Of a stretch of DNA of 64,000 nucleotides, positions 50,525 to 61,356 are shown piece by piece. Made by a program: the position numbers and the translations under genes. A model generated the notes under the pieces. That model had not been told where the DNA came from. It did no database searches and worked only from the letters and a program-made list of their open reading frames with translations. How positions within the stretch are numbered: the stretch's first letter is position 1; each line of letters opens with the position of its first letter. The stretch is from Clostridia bacterium. GTDB taxonomy: Bacteria > Bacillota > Clostridia > Christensenellales > DTU072. The DNA lies in contig JAFVRJ010000005.1 in NCBI GenBank assembly GCA_017504305.1, positions 62,001 to 126,000 of the forward strand, given 5' to 3'.

Positions 50525-51913
50525 ATGAAGAAGTCTTTTGCAAAAAGATTAGCTATTTTATTGGTTGTCGTTATGGTCGCTTTGACGGCATCCACCGTTA
50601 GTGTGGCACTACTTGCCAAGCGTGAGCCTAAACGCGGTATCGTCATTGTTACAGCGTTAATTTCCGGTGGACTATACCTCAACAACCCAGACGGCACCCA
50701 AACTCAACTATGGGATCCTATCTTGAATTACGAAGATTTCCCCGTACAAGAGACCATTTTACCCGACGGCTCTTATAACATTTCGATGGACCTTATTAGC
50801 GCGGTAATTGAAAGGATGGGTGGTATCGAGCCCCTTCTTGCTTTGATCGACCCCAACACCGGCATACTCCCCTCCCTCATGGTCGATAAAATGACCGGCA
50901 AATCGGTACTCGATATTTCGCCCGCGACGCCCGATTCACCCAATAGAATAAAATACGGTGCACTCGGCTCATACAAACAAACCGTTGACTCCATGACCGC
51001 CGAATACGGCGATATCGCAGAAGCCGTGGTATTCAATTACGACTGGCGACTCGACAACCGCGACAACGCAAAACTCCTTGAAAAATTCATAAACGAACGT
51101 GGCTACGACGAGGTCGTTTTAACCTCTCACAGCATGGGCGGTAACGTATGCTCCACCTACCTTGCAATGAGCGAAGAAAACCGCGAAAAAGTAGTGCTTT
51201 ATTGCCCCTATGCCCCCTCGATTTTAGGTGCAATCGATGCTGTTTACTATATGGAAGACGCGCGCAATCTTCTTAATATGTTCAACTTGGGTAGCGCTGA
51301 ATCTATAGTTGCCCCCATTGTTGACTCAATGGCAAACCCATTTTTGCGCGGTATGGTATCAATATATCAATTATTCCCCCACCCCGTATTGCTTGAGAGC
51401 GGTCAATACACCAATGAAGACGGCGACTATATGATTACCGTTGACGGTGAGCCCATCCGCACCCGCGAAGAGCTTATAAACTTTTACAAATCACGCCCCT
51501 ATGCAAAGAACGAGGAAGGCGAGTGGATTTACATATTCCAAACGGAAGAGAACGGCAAAACCCGCCTCGAAAACTTTTTTGACAGCTCCTTTGTCGAGGT
51601 TAACGGAAAAACGGTACACGCAACCTCTTTAGTTAACACCGTATTCTTTGCCGGCAACGGCATCCGTAGCTTACACGGCCTTGACTTTGTAACCGACGAA
51701 ACGGGCGCCGTTGTGTTGGATAAAGCTCGTTACAGCCGTATGGGTGATAACATGGTTATACTATATAGTGCAACCGCAGGGCTCGGACCGGATGCCCAAA
51801 ACGTACAAATCGTGGATAAAGGTGCTCACGCAAGCGTAGGCGTAAACTTCGATGCACTATTGATGGAAAGAACCTTTGAAGAGATAAACAAGGTTTGGAG
51901 AACGGAAGAATAA
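50525..51913 (+). CDS. Exported LCAT-like esterase/lipase
   Basis: 462 residues; GGAGG 5 nt before the ATG. A signal-anchor (about 8-30) with a basic start directs it outward. An alpha/beta-hydrolase nucleophile elbow SHSMGG (about 200) is preceded by AVVFNYDWRLDNRDN, as in the lecithin:cholesterol acyltransferase-like lipases. Late GNGIRSLHG, YSATAGLGPD and DKGAHASVG supply plausible catalytic Asp and His (the latter near 445). Probably hydrolyses lipid or sterol esters or cell-surface esters. Stands alone, with its terminator in the left end of the mobile element. Confidence 0.82.
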   Translation: MKKSFAKRLAILLVVVMVALTASTVSVALLAKREPKRGIVIVTALISGGLYLNNPDGTQTQLWDPILNYEDFPVQETILPDGSYNISMDLISAVIERMGGIEPLLALIDPNTGILPSLMVDKMTGKSVLDISPATPDSPNRIKYGALGSYKQTVDSMTAEYGDIAEAVVFNYDWRLDNRDNAKLLEKFINERGYDEVVLTSHSMGGNVCSTYLAMSEENREKVVLYCPYAPSILGAIDAVYYMEDARNLLNMFNLGSAESIVAPIVDSMANPFLRGMVSIYQLFPHPVLLESGQYTNEDGDYMITVDGEPIRTREELINFYKSRPYAKNEEGEWIYIFQTEENGKTRLENFFDSSFVEVNGKTVHATSLVNTVFFAGNGIRSLHGLDFVTDETGAVVLDKARYSRMGDNMVILYSATAGLGPDAQNVQIVDKGAHASVGVNFDALLMERTFEEINKVWRTEE

Positions 51914-51935
51914 TTTATGAAACACAAAATAAAAA

Positions 51936-51972
51936 AACACACTACCTCAGAGTGTGTTCAATAGAGATTTTT
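51936..51972 (+). repeat. Left terminal inverted repeat
   Basis: Starts AACACACTACC; also forms an 8-bp hairpin AACACACT / AGTGTGTT (51936-51958) that may terminate the esterase transcript. Confidence 0.75.
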
Positions 51973-52021
51973 CTCTTATGGGAAGTGGTACGGCACAAAG
52001 CCGTGCCACTTCCTTTTTCTT

Positions 52022-52564
52022 TCAAGAGACTTGCGGGATTGCGCCCACTCCGTTGTAGAATATTTCTACTGTCTGTTTTCTTTTGCCATCCGTCTTTTCC
52101 ACTTGGTGAACGACGACTTTTTCAATAAAGTTTCTTACAAGGTCGGGCGTAAGTTCATTTATATCTTCATATTTGCGTATCGTTCTCATAAATCTACTCA
52201 CGTTATCCGATTCTTCCTTTATGGTCATAAGCTCTTGTCGTAAGACGTTTGCTTTTTCTGTTAAGGAAGTTTGTTCTTCTTCATAGATTTGTGTCATCTT
52301 AGCAAAGCGTTCCGCCGTTAAATTGCCGTTGACTTTATCTTCATACAAGTTTTGAATAATTCGGTCAAGCGTTTTTATTCGCTTTTCCACATCTGCTAAT
52401 TCTTGTGTTTTTAGAAGCATTGCTTTACGGCTTTCTTTACTAACGTTAAAACGTATGGCGTTAAGAAATTCTTGTTCGTTCGTTTTAATACACTCAAACA
52501 CTCTTTTTAAGTCGTTAAGCACGATATGTTCAATCGCTTCTAAGTTCATATCATTACAAATCAT
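52022..52564 (-). pseudogene. C-terminal remnant of a large serine recombinase
   Basis: 180 residues. Coiled-coil helix (ELADVEKRIKTLDRIIQNLY, FAKMTQIYEEEQTSLTEKAN) and the ending VRNFIEKVVVHQVEKTDGKR with VEIFYNGVGAIPQ match the C-terminal part of Tn4451/Tn5397-type large serine recombinases. The catalytic domain with its nucleophilic serine and the zinc ribbon are missing; the frame is closed by a TGA at about 52590. The stub cannot catalyse recombination. It marks past mobility of the surrounding element. Confidence 0.75.
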
Positions 52565-52681
52565 TTGCTTTATGATTTCAGTTTTTGCTTTTCAAACCCT
52601 TTTTGAATAATATAATCGTTTAAGTTCATACTTGTCCTTTCATTCTACCACACTAAATATGACAATCCTCGCCATATTTAA

Positions 52682-53461
52682 TTATTTTCTCTCCCTTAAC
52701 CTTCTAAAAAATGTTGCTCTACTTATTTTTAATATCAAAGACGCTTGGTCGGCGGATATTTTTCCGTTCAAATAATCATTTGCAACTCTATCAAAGAGTA
52801 AGGGGTCAATTTTTATTTGTCCACGACCTTTATAAACGTTTTGTTCTTTCGCTTTTTCTATTCCGCGCATTCTAAGCCTTTTTTTGCGCTCAAATTCACG
52901 GATATACATCGGCATTAAAAGTCTGTAATAGTAAAGGCGAGATTTGTCGTCTATTATAATATCATCAGCATAAAGATAATCGCCAAAGCAAATAATTTCA
53001 AGCAATTTTTTATTGAGACTATCCGACCTTCTTACCAAATCGTACATAGAGCGTTCTTTATAACTAACAGCATCTTGACCGTCAAAAGGCATAACGAAAA
53101 ATCTATCGCCTGAATATCGCTTGTTGGTTTTTATAAGCCATTCTAAACGGTTCAATGCTTGCATACCGCTTTCTTCCATCAACGCCCACAAATCTTCACG
53201 ATGTTCACTTGGCGTTCTTTCCGCAATAAAAGTGGGAACTATATTCTTACGTTCATATACGGCTCTTTTCAAACTCAAATCAAGTCCGGGAATGCCCTGA
53301 AATAAGTGGTCAGGCAACATATCAATAACGTTATAAAATGGACGGAATATATAGTTAAATGCACCGTCTTCCCATTCTTCATATTCAATTTTAGCAATTT
53401 TGTAAATGAACTTATAATCGTCTTCAAGACAGATAAAGCCCATTGTGGTTAACTTTCTCAT
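52682..53461 (-). CDS. Kinase partner with resolvase-type HTH
   Basis: 259 residues. Translation is coupled to the kinase: its stop TAA and this ATG are separated by 1 nt, and GGAGA lies inside the kinase end. Residues about 205-259 (DPLLFDRVANDYLNGKISAD, QASLILKISRATFFRRLRER) are a resolvase/invertase-type (HTH_7) DNA-binding domain. Residues about 60-115 (LSLKRAVYERKNIVPTFIAE, QALNRLEWLIKTNKRYSGDR) faintly resemble the N-terminal lobe found with HipA-like kinases. No recombinase catalytic residues. Likely antitoxin or DNA-binding partner; this is inference. An AAATATGG...CATATTT hairpin follows. Confidence 0.6.
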   Translation of the reverse strand: MRKLTTMGFICLEDDYKFIYKIAKIEYEEWEDGAFNYIFRPFYNVIDMLPDHLFQGIPGLDLSLKRAVYERKNIVPTFIAERTPSEHREDLWALMEESGMQALNRLEWLIKTNKRYSGDRFFVMPFDGQDAVSYKERSMYDLVRRSDSLNKKLLEIICFGDYLYADDIIIDDKSRLYYYRLLMPMYIREFERKKRLRMRGIEKAKEQNVYKGRGQIKIDPLLFDRVANDYLNGKISADQASLILKISRATFFRRLRERK

Positions 53462-53462
53462 T

Positions 53463-54320
53463 TTATTTCTCCGTTAATTTCTTGTAAGCGGGGAGCAATA
53501 TCTTTTCAAATCTTTGTCTTAATATATATTTGTAAAATTCTTTATGAGTATCGGTTAAAAACGGGGTTTCGTCAATCAATTCGTCGATTTTTTCTTGCGA
53601 ATATCTTTCGCATATTTTTATAACCGCTTCATTACATTCCTTAAACTCTAATGAATTGATTACTTCAAAATAAGAACTCTTTTTGCCGTTTAATTGAACT
53701 TGCGACGTAGGGAATTTGTAAATTCTTTCGTTTGTCATTTCTTCCGACTGCATAATTTGTTTCATCACATCATCATCTACAAGCTGAGAATAAAGTGATG
53801 AGCCATTGTCAAAAACTGGGGCAAGTTTATATTTGTTGTTCTTTTTTAAGAATCCCCAATTCCCACCGTGTCTATCAAAGTTGCCAATTAATGCGTCTAC
53901 AACGTAAATATCCCAAAACATACTTATCGTTTCTTGAACGTTTGTAAGTTTTACATTATCTCGAAGCATTTGCATTATATCTTGATAGGAATATTGATAG
54001 GTTTCCTTGTCTTGTTCAAGCGAACTTTCGCCAACATCGTTAAAGGGCACGAATTGCGTTTCGCCGTTCATAAAATTTTTGCACGCCACAACTTGCTCGC
54101 CATTGTATAATCCAAGATAGGTGTCTTGCGTTTCAAAGCCAAGCAACTCAAAAATATGCGAGCCGACGTACTCAGAGATGTGATTAAGACGTTTTACACC
54201 GAAATTTGTTTGCTTTTGAAATTTAATCATATATTCAAAGCCGTCAACATTTACGCCAAATTTACGTTCTGTTCCACCATAATATGTGTTAGTCCTTTCG
54301 TATTTTGAAAAGTCTATCAT
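53463..54320 (-). CDS. HipA/CtkA-like serine/threonine kinase
   Basis: 285 residues; GAGGAG 6 nt before the ATG. A short kinase of the HipA C-terminal type: ATP loop YGGTERKFGV (14-23), Lys33, catalytic loop GNFDRHGGNWGF (147-158) and metal motif PVFDNGSSLY (168-177). It lacks the N-terminal HipA domain, as in CtkA or HipT toxins. In such systems the kinase phosphorylates translation proteins and stops growth, and a DNA-binding partner restrains it. Driven by a consensus promoter bracketed by two dyads. Cotranscribed with the HTH protein downstream, in a mobile element. Confidence 0.82.
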   Translation of the reverse strand: MIDFSKYERTNTYYGGTERKFGVNVDGFEYMIKFQKQTNFGVKRLNHISEYVGSHIFELLGFETQDTYLGLYNGEQVVACKNFMNGETQFVPFNDVGESSLEQDKETYQYSYQDIMQMLRDNVKLTNVQETISMFWDIYVVDALIGNFDRHGGNWGFLKKNNKYKLAPVFDNGSSLYSQLVDDDVMKQIMQSEEMTNERIYKFPTSQVQLNGKKSSYFEVINSLEFKECNEAVIKICERYSQEKIDELIDETPFLTDTHKEFYKYILRQRFEKILLPAYKKLTEK

Positions 54321-54336
54321 ATAATCTCCTCAATAA

Positions 54337-54446
54337 ATCAATAGGGTTATGTTTCTATTTTGACACAATAACTATAACAAATATTAAAAGTAATGTCAAG
54401 CAATTATGGCGTCCGTATCAATAGAATTATAGATTTATTTTGATAC
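54337..54446 (-). promoter_or_regulatory. Kinase promoter between two copies of a dyad operator
   Basis: On the minus strand TTGACA (54394-54399), 17 bp, TATAGT (54371-54376). Dyad A (54337-54365) covers the start site and dyad B (54415-54446) lies upstream of the -35. Both read ATCAATAG, 11 bp, TATTTTGA(T/C)A on the plus strand. Centres are about 80 bp apart. This suggests strong repression, possibly by looping, by the HTH partner. The remaining bases to 54485 show no gene. Confidence 0.75.
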
Positions 54447-54488
54447 ATTTTGTTGTTTTCAGCTTAAAAGATATTTGTGCATAGAAAA

Positions 54489-54515
54489 AGAACTTGGAGC
54501 TTAAATCCAAGTTCT
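54489..54515 (-). terminator. Hairpin terminator inside right end
   Basis: A 10-bp perfect stem AGAACTTGGA / TCCAAGTTCT with a 7-nt loop, followed by TTTTTC on the minus strand. It would stop transcripts entering the element from the alpha/beta hydrolase gene and so insulate the kinase. From 54516 to 54568 only A/T-rich sequence with a lone CTATTGAT half-site is seen. Confidence 0.7.
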
Positions 54516-54568
54516 GCTTCTTTGATTCACCTGAAATAGTGTATTCCTATTGATTTTAATTTGCTTTT

Positions 54569-54605
54569 CAAAATCCCTATGAAATACACGCTTCGGTAGT
54601 GTGTT
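54569..54605 (-). repeat. Right terminal inverted repeat
   Basis: Reads AACACACTACCGAAGCGTGT on the minus strand and continues ATTTCATAGGGATTTTG. It matches the left repeat at 29 of 37 positions by manual alignment. Confidence 0.75.
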
Positions 54606-54622
54606 TTATTTTTTAATACCTA

Positions 54623-55576
54623 CTATTTAACGAATTTATCAAGCGCTTCCTCGTACGCTTCAGGGTTACGCATATAGCTTTGGCAGTGACCTGCTCCTTC
54701 TACTATCAAGAGTTGTTTTTGAGGAGCGATGCTTTCCTTGCATAAAACGCTTCCCATCGTTGCCGGTACGAACATATCGCGCGCACCGTGTACGAAAAGT
54801 ACGGGAATTTCGCTTTCACTAACCGCTTTTACCGCGCTCTTGCGGAAGTCGAACTTGGCGTTCTTTTTAGCAAAGAACTCCGCTACGTTAAGCTCGGGGA
54901 AGGGTTGGAGTTTAAAGATTTGCTTGATTTGATATACGAATACGTGCCAAGGCATGGTGTATGCGCTATCAGCAATAATCGCTTTAACGTTTTTGGGAGC
55001 TTGGGGAGCTATATATAAAGCGGAATTGGCGCCAATGGAATAGCCGTGTAAGACTATTTCGCCGTCCTCGATCAAATCGTTTACCTTGTTAATCCATAGT
55101 AAAACGTCTTGACTTTCCTTAACTCCAAAAGTGATATGTCTACCACCGCTCTCTGCGTGTCCGCGAGAGGTAGCGAAAAGAAGGTTATAACCTGCGTCAA
55201 GATAATACGGCGCAAAAGCCGAAAAATCCGATAGCGACGACGTAAGGTATCCGTTCAAGAAGATTACCGTCTTTTTAGACTCGCCGTTACGTACGAATCT
55301 ACCAAACAATCTATAATTTTCTTCGGTAATAACGCTTTCCCAAGTATAGGGGGCTTTGAAAGCCTTAAGTGCGTCCTCTTTGAACTCGTTATATTCTTTG
55401 AGGTTAGGACCTAATGCCCCTGCATATTGCGTGGTAGCAAGGTTGTCTACCGACTCTTTACGATGGGCTAAATTGCGATAGGTCAAAAAGCCCATCAAGA
55501 AGAAAATAGCTATTATGAGCCCACAAGCAAATATCAAACAGCTTATTGCGAGGGATACTATTTCCGGTACTGTCAT
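54623..55576 (-). CDS. Membrane-anchored alpha/beta hydrolase
   Basis: 317 residues; GGAGA precedes the ATG. One N-terminal membrane helix (about 8-32). Nucleophile elbow HGYSIGAN (Ser about 182), Asp in VHGARDMFVPATM (about 269) and His in VEGAGHCQSYM (about 297) give a complete Ser-Asp-His triad; the SRGHAESGGRHITFG loop fits the BAAT/BEM46-type hydrolases. Substrate unknown, probably an ester or peptide. It is convergent with the esterase gene once the mobile element is removed. Confidence 0.85.
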   Translation of the reverse strand: MTVPEIVSLAISCLIFACGLIIAIFFLMGFLTYRNLAHRKESVDNLATTQYAGALGPNLKEYNEFKEDALKAFKAPYTWESVITEENYRLFGRFVRNGESKKTVIFLNGYLTSSLSDFSAFAPYYLDAGYNLLFATSRGHAESGGRHITFGVKESQDVLLWINKVNDLIEDGEIVLHGYSIGANSALYIAPQAPKNVKAIIADSAYTMPWHVFVYQIKQIFKLQPFPELNVAEFFAKKNAKFDFRKSAVKAVSESEIPVLFVHGARDMFVPATMGSVLCKESIAPQKQLLIVEGAGHCQSYMRNPEAYEEALDKFVK

Positions 55577-55654
55577 AAAAAATCTCCGTTTAAGAAGTTG
55601 TTCTAATATATTATTATATTACTATCTTTATTTTTTGTAAAGGAAATTTCGCTA

Positions 55655-55684
55655 TTGCAGGCTTATGCGTATATGTGCTATAAT
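55655..55684 (+). promoter_or_regulatory. Promoter of metallophosphoesterase gene
   Basis: TTGCAG, 18 bp, TATAAT with TG extension (GTGCTATAAT), about 35 nt before the start. Confidence 0.7.
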
Positions 55685-55719
55685 TAAATATAACGATTTT
55701 TATCGCCCAAGGAGTGATT

Positions 55720-57375
55720 ATGAAATTTTATTTAATGACCGACTTGCACTTTTTTTCTAAACGAAATTGGCTTGCAGATCCTTATAAATGGACGCGTAAA
55801 CCCGAGCAAATGCAAGCACGTGAATCGGAAGAGATTATTCGCGAAGCATTTGATATCGTTTTAGCAGATAAAGAAACAAATACCGTCATTATCCCCGGCG
55901 ACCTCACCAGTAACGGCGAAAAAACCTCCCACGAAGATCTACTTAAAATTTTTGAAGAATACACTGCAAAGGGCTTGAGAATTTTGGTGACGACCTCCAC
56001 TCACGACTATCGTCAAAAAATTCCGGATGCATTTAGCGCTGAAGACCTACACGGCGCGATGAGCTTCGGTTACGACGAAAACTACGAGTTCAAACGTTTT
56101 ATCGAGTGCGTCCCGCGTGAAAAATTGCGCGGTATGTACGCTCCTTACGGCAGAGATAAAGCGGTTAGCGTACATGAGTTTTCAATGTCATACACCTACG
56201 ATCTCGACGATGAGCATCGCTTGCTCGCAATCAACGACGACTACATGACTAATCCCGAAAAGAACCACCGTCGCGGTTTTTCCAACGACCAATACGAGTG
56301 GATATTCGGTCAAATAAATAAGGCTAAAGCAGAGGGTAAAAAGATAGTTGCCGTAACCCACCACCCCCTACTTACACCAAGTCCTATTTATATGCTTATC
56401 GGTAAAAACGATATGCTCGACCGCAACCTGAACGTAGCTTCGGCTTTAGCAGATGCCGGCGTAAACGTAATTTTCACGGGGCACTCTCATATCCATGATA
56501 TAGAGTACCATACGTCCAAAAACGGTAACCTATTATACGATATTTCGACATCTGCACTCGTTGGCTATCCCCCTGCGATGCGTAAGATAGAATATCGCGA
56601 CGACGGCAAAGTCGACGTCAAAACCATCGTTATACAAAACCTATCTCGCTTCGACCTAAAAGGTCAAAGTTTACCGGAATATTGCAAGGAGTCTTTCTTC
56701 GGCATGGTCAAGAGCATGATAGGTGCTATGAGCAAAGACTTCAGGACCTTTGCAATTTATGCAAACTCCATTTCCATCCGCTACTGGACCACCTATCAAT
56801 TCTGGTGGATCTTCAAAGCTTTCGGCAAATTCGTAAACAGCCTTACCCTCGGAAAGGTATATAAGGTTTGCAAAAAAGAAAGTGGCTTAACCAAAGAAGA
56901 TATTGCTCCCATAAAAGATAAAAAGATTGTACCGATTATCGTAGGATTTGTTGAAAAACTCTTTGCCGGTAACGCCGACATTGCGCCGGATACGGCAGAG
57001 TTTAAAATCATTATGGGCACCGTTGCAATACTCGACGACATAGTAAAATCACTTGGAATAAAGCTCAAAGGCTTACTCGGTTATAGCACTCTTAAAGAGG
57101 TTGTCGAACCGTTGGTTTATAATAACGGCATCGATGATTATAACGCTCTCATCGATCCTTTGACTCCCCCCGAAGCTAAAGATCCCCTACCTGAATTTAA
57201 ATCTAATAAGGGCTCGGCAATCATTATCGGCTTGATAATTTCCATACTGCTTGCACTACCCGTACTTATCCCGGTAGGTCTTGTTTTCGGCGTACTTATT
57301 GCCCTCCGCGGTACAACTCTATTTAATCCATACAAAGGCAAAAACCGCAAGGTATTACCACCTACCGTCGATTAA
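55720..57375 (+). CDS. Calcineurin-like metallophosphoesterase with C-terminal membrane anchor
   Basis: 551 residues from the ATG at 55720 (AAGGAG 5 nt upstream). Dinuclear-metal motifs: FYLMTDLHFF (DxH), IIPGDLTSNGEKTSHEDLLK (GDxx), VTTSTHDYRQK in place of GNHD, VAVTHHPLL and VIFTGHSHIHDIEYH (GHxH). The GNHD step reads S-T-H-D, a change at a usually invariant Asn. A C-terminal helix (GSAIIIGLIISILLALPVLI, ending VGLVFG) anchors it. Probable surface or membrane phosphodiesterase; substrate unknown. A terminator follows at 57409. Confidence 0.87.
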   Translation: MKFYLMTDLHFFSKRNWLADPYKWTRKPEQMQARESEEIIREAFDIVLADKETNTVIIPGDLTSNGEKTSHEDLLKIFEEYTAKGLRILVTTSTHDYRQKIPDAFSAEDLHGAMSFGYDENYEFKRFIECVPREKLRGMYAPYGRDKAVSVHEFSMSYTYDLDDEHRLLAINDDYMTNPEKNHRRGFSNDQYEWIFGQINKAKAEGKKIVAVTHHPLLTPSPIYMLIGKNDMLDRNLNVASALADAGVNVIFTGHSHIHDIEYHTSKNGNLLYDISTSALVGYPPAMRKIEYRDDGKVDVKTIVIQNLSRFDLKGQSLPEYCKESFFGMVKSMIGAMSKDFRTFAIYANSISIRYWTTYQFWWIFKAFGKFVNSLTLGKVYKVCKKESGLTKEDIAPIKDKKIVPIIVGFVEKLFAGNADIAPDTAEFKIIMGTVAILDDIVKSLGIKLKGLLGYSTLKEVVEPLVYNNGIDDYNALIDPLTPPEAKDPLPEFKSNKGSAIIIGLIISILLALPVLIPVGLVFGVLIALRGTTLFNPYKGKNRKVLPPTVD

Positions 57376-57408
57376 ACTTAAATATTTATTCGATTGTAGC
57401 CATGCTTT

Positions 57409-57446
57409 ACGGCGCGCACTGATATATGCGTGCCGTTTCTATTTTT
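57409..57446 (+). terminator. Terminator of metallophosphoesterase gene
   Basis: ACGGCGCGC / GCGTGCCGT stem (one G-U pair), 10-nt loop, then TTCTATTTTT. Confidence 0.8.
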
Positions 57447-57466
57447 ATGGCAAAATGATTTTATAA

Positions 57467-61084
<3,618 letters not shown>

Positions 61085-61100
61085 TCCGTTAACTTAATAC

Positions 61101-61130
61101 AAAAAAGCACCGAGCAATCGGTGCTTTTTT
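61101..61130. terminator. Bidirectional terminator after nifJ
   Basis: A 13-bp perfect stem (AAAAAAGCACCGA / TCGGTGCTTTTTT) with a 4-nt loop, with T runs in both directions. From 61131 to 61204 nothing else is recognised. Confidence 0.92.
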
Positions 61131-61230
61131 AATGTATTCTTTTAATTGGATGTTATTTATAAATCGCTTATAAAATGTTCCCGATTAGTATGAACACAAT
61201 ATACTAAAACACGTTAGTTTAGACAACGAT

Positions 61231-61356
61231 TAAAACACGTTAGTTTAGATGAAGAACAAGCAAAAGTAAAAGGTCACCTGACGGGACTTTACTTGACGTA
61301 AACGACCGAAGGTGACCTTATTTTTGTGAAGTTATTCGCTAAAATAACGTGTTTTA
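61231..61356. repeat. Palindromic structured repeat, unit 4
   Basis: Same architecture as the units at 12.8-13.2 kb, with changed stems. Outer arms TAAAACACGTTA / TAACGTGTTTTA (12-bp), inner stem AAGGTCACCT / AGGTGACCTT, tip stem TTTAC / GTAAA. The linkers GTTTAGATGA, GACGGGA, CGACCGA, TTTGTGAAG and CGCTAAA are kept. Its last bases are the TAA of dhaK. A partial extra copy of the left arm (TAAAACACGTTAGTTTAGA) lies at 61205-61223. On the minus strand it resembles a terminator followed by TTTTACTTTTG. Confidence 0.9.

Larger units (their letters stand above)
51936..54605. mobile_element. 2.67-kb element with imperfect 37-bp terminal inverted repeats
   Basis: Ends at 51936-51972 and 54569-54605 (reverse complement) match at 29 of 37 positions, beginning AACACACTACC and sharing ATAG-GATTTT inside. 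Each end also has a small hairpin and, further in, a long one (51981-52013 GGAAGTGG...CCACTTCC; 54489-54515 AGAACTTGGA...TCCAAGTTCT). It lies between two convergent core genes, 22 bp and 17 bp from their stops. Contents: recombinase stub, HTH protein and HipA/CtkA-like kinase, all on the minus strand and A+T-richer than the core. A target duplication cannot be seen because both flanks are A/T runs. Confidence 0.7.

Noticed and set aside
52682..53461. Functional serine resolvase
   Set aside because: Only the HTH resembles a resolvase; the N-terminal catalytic serine domain is absent and replaced by unrelated sequence.
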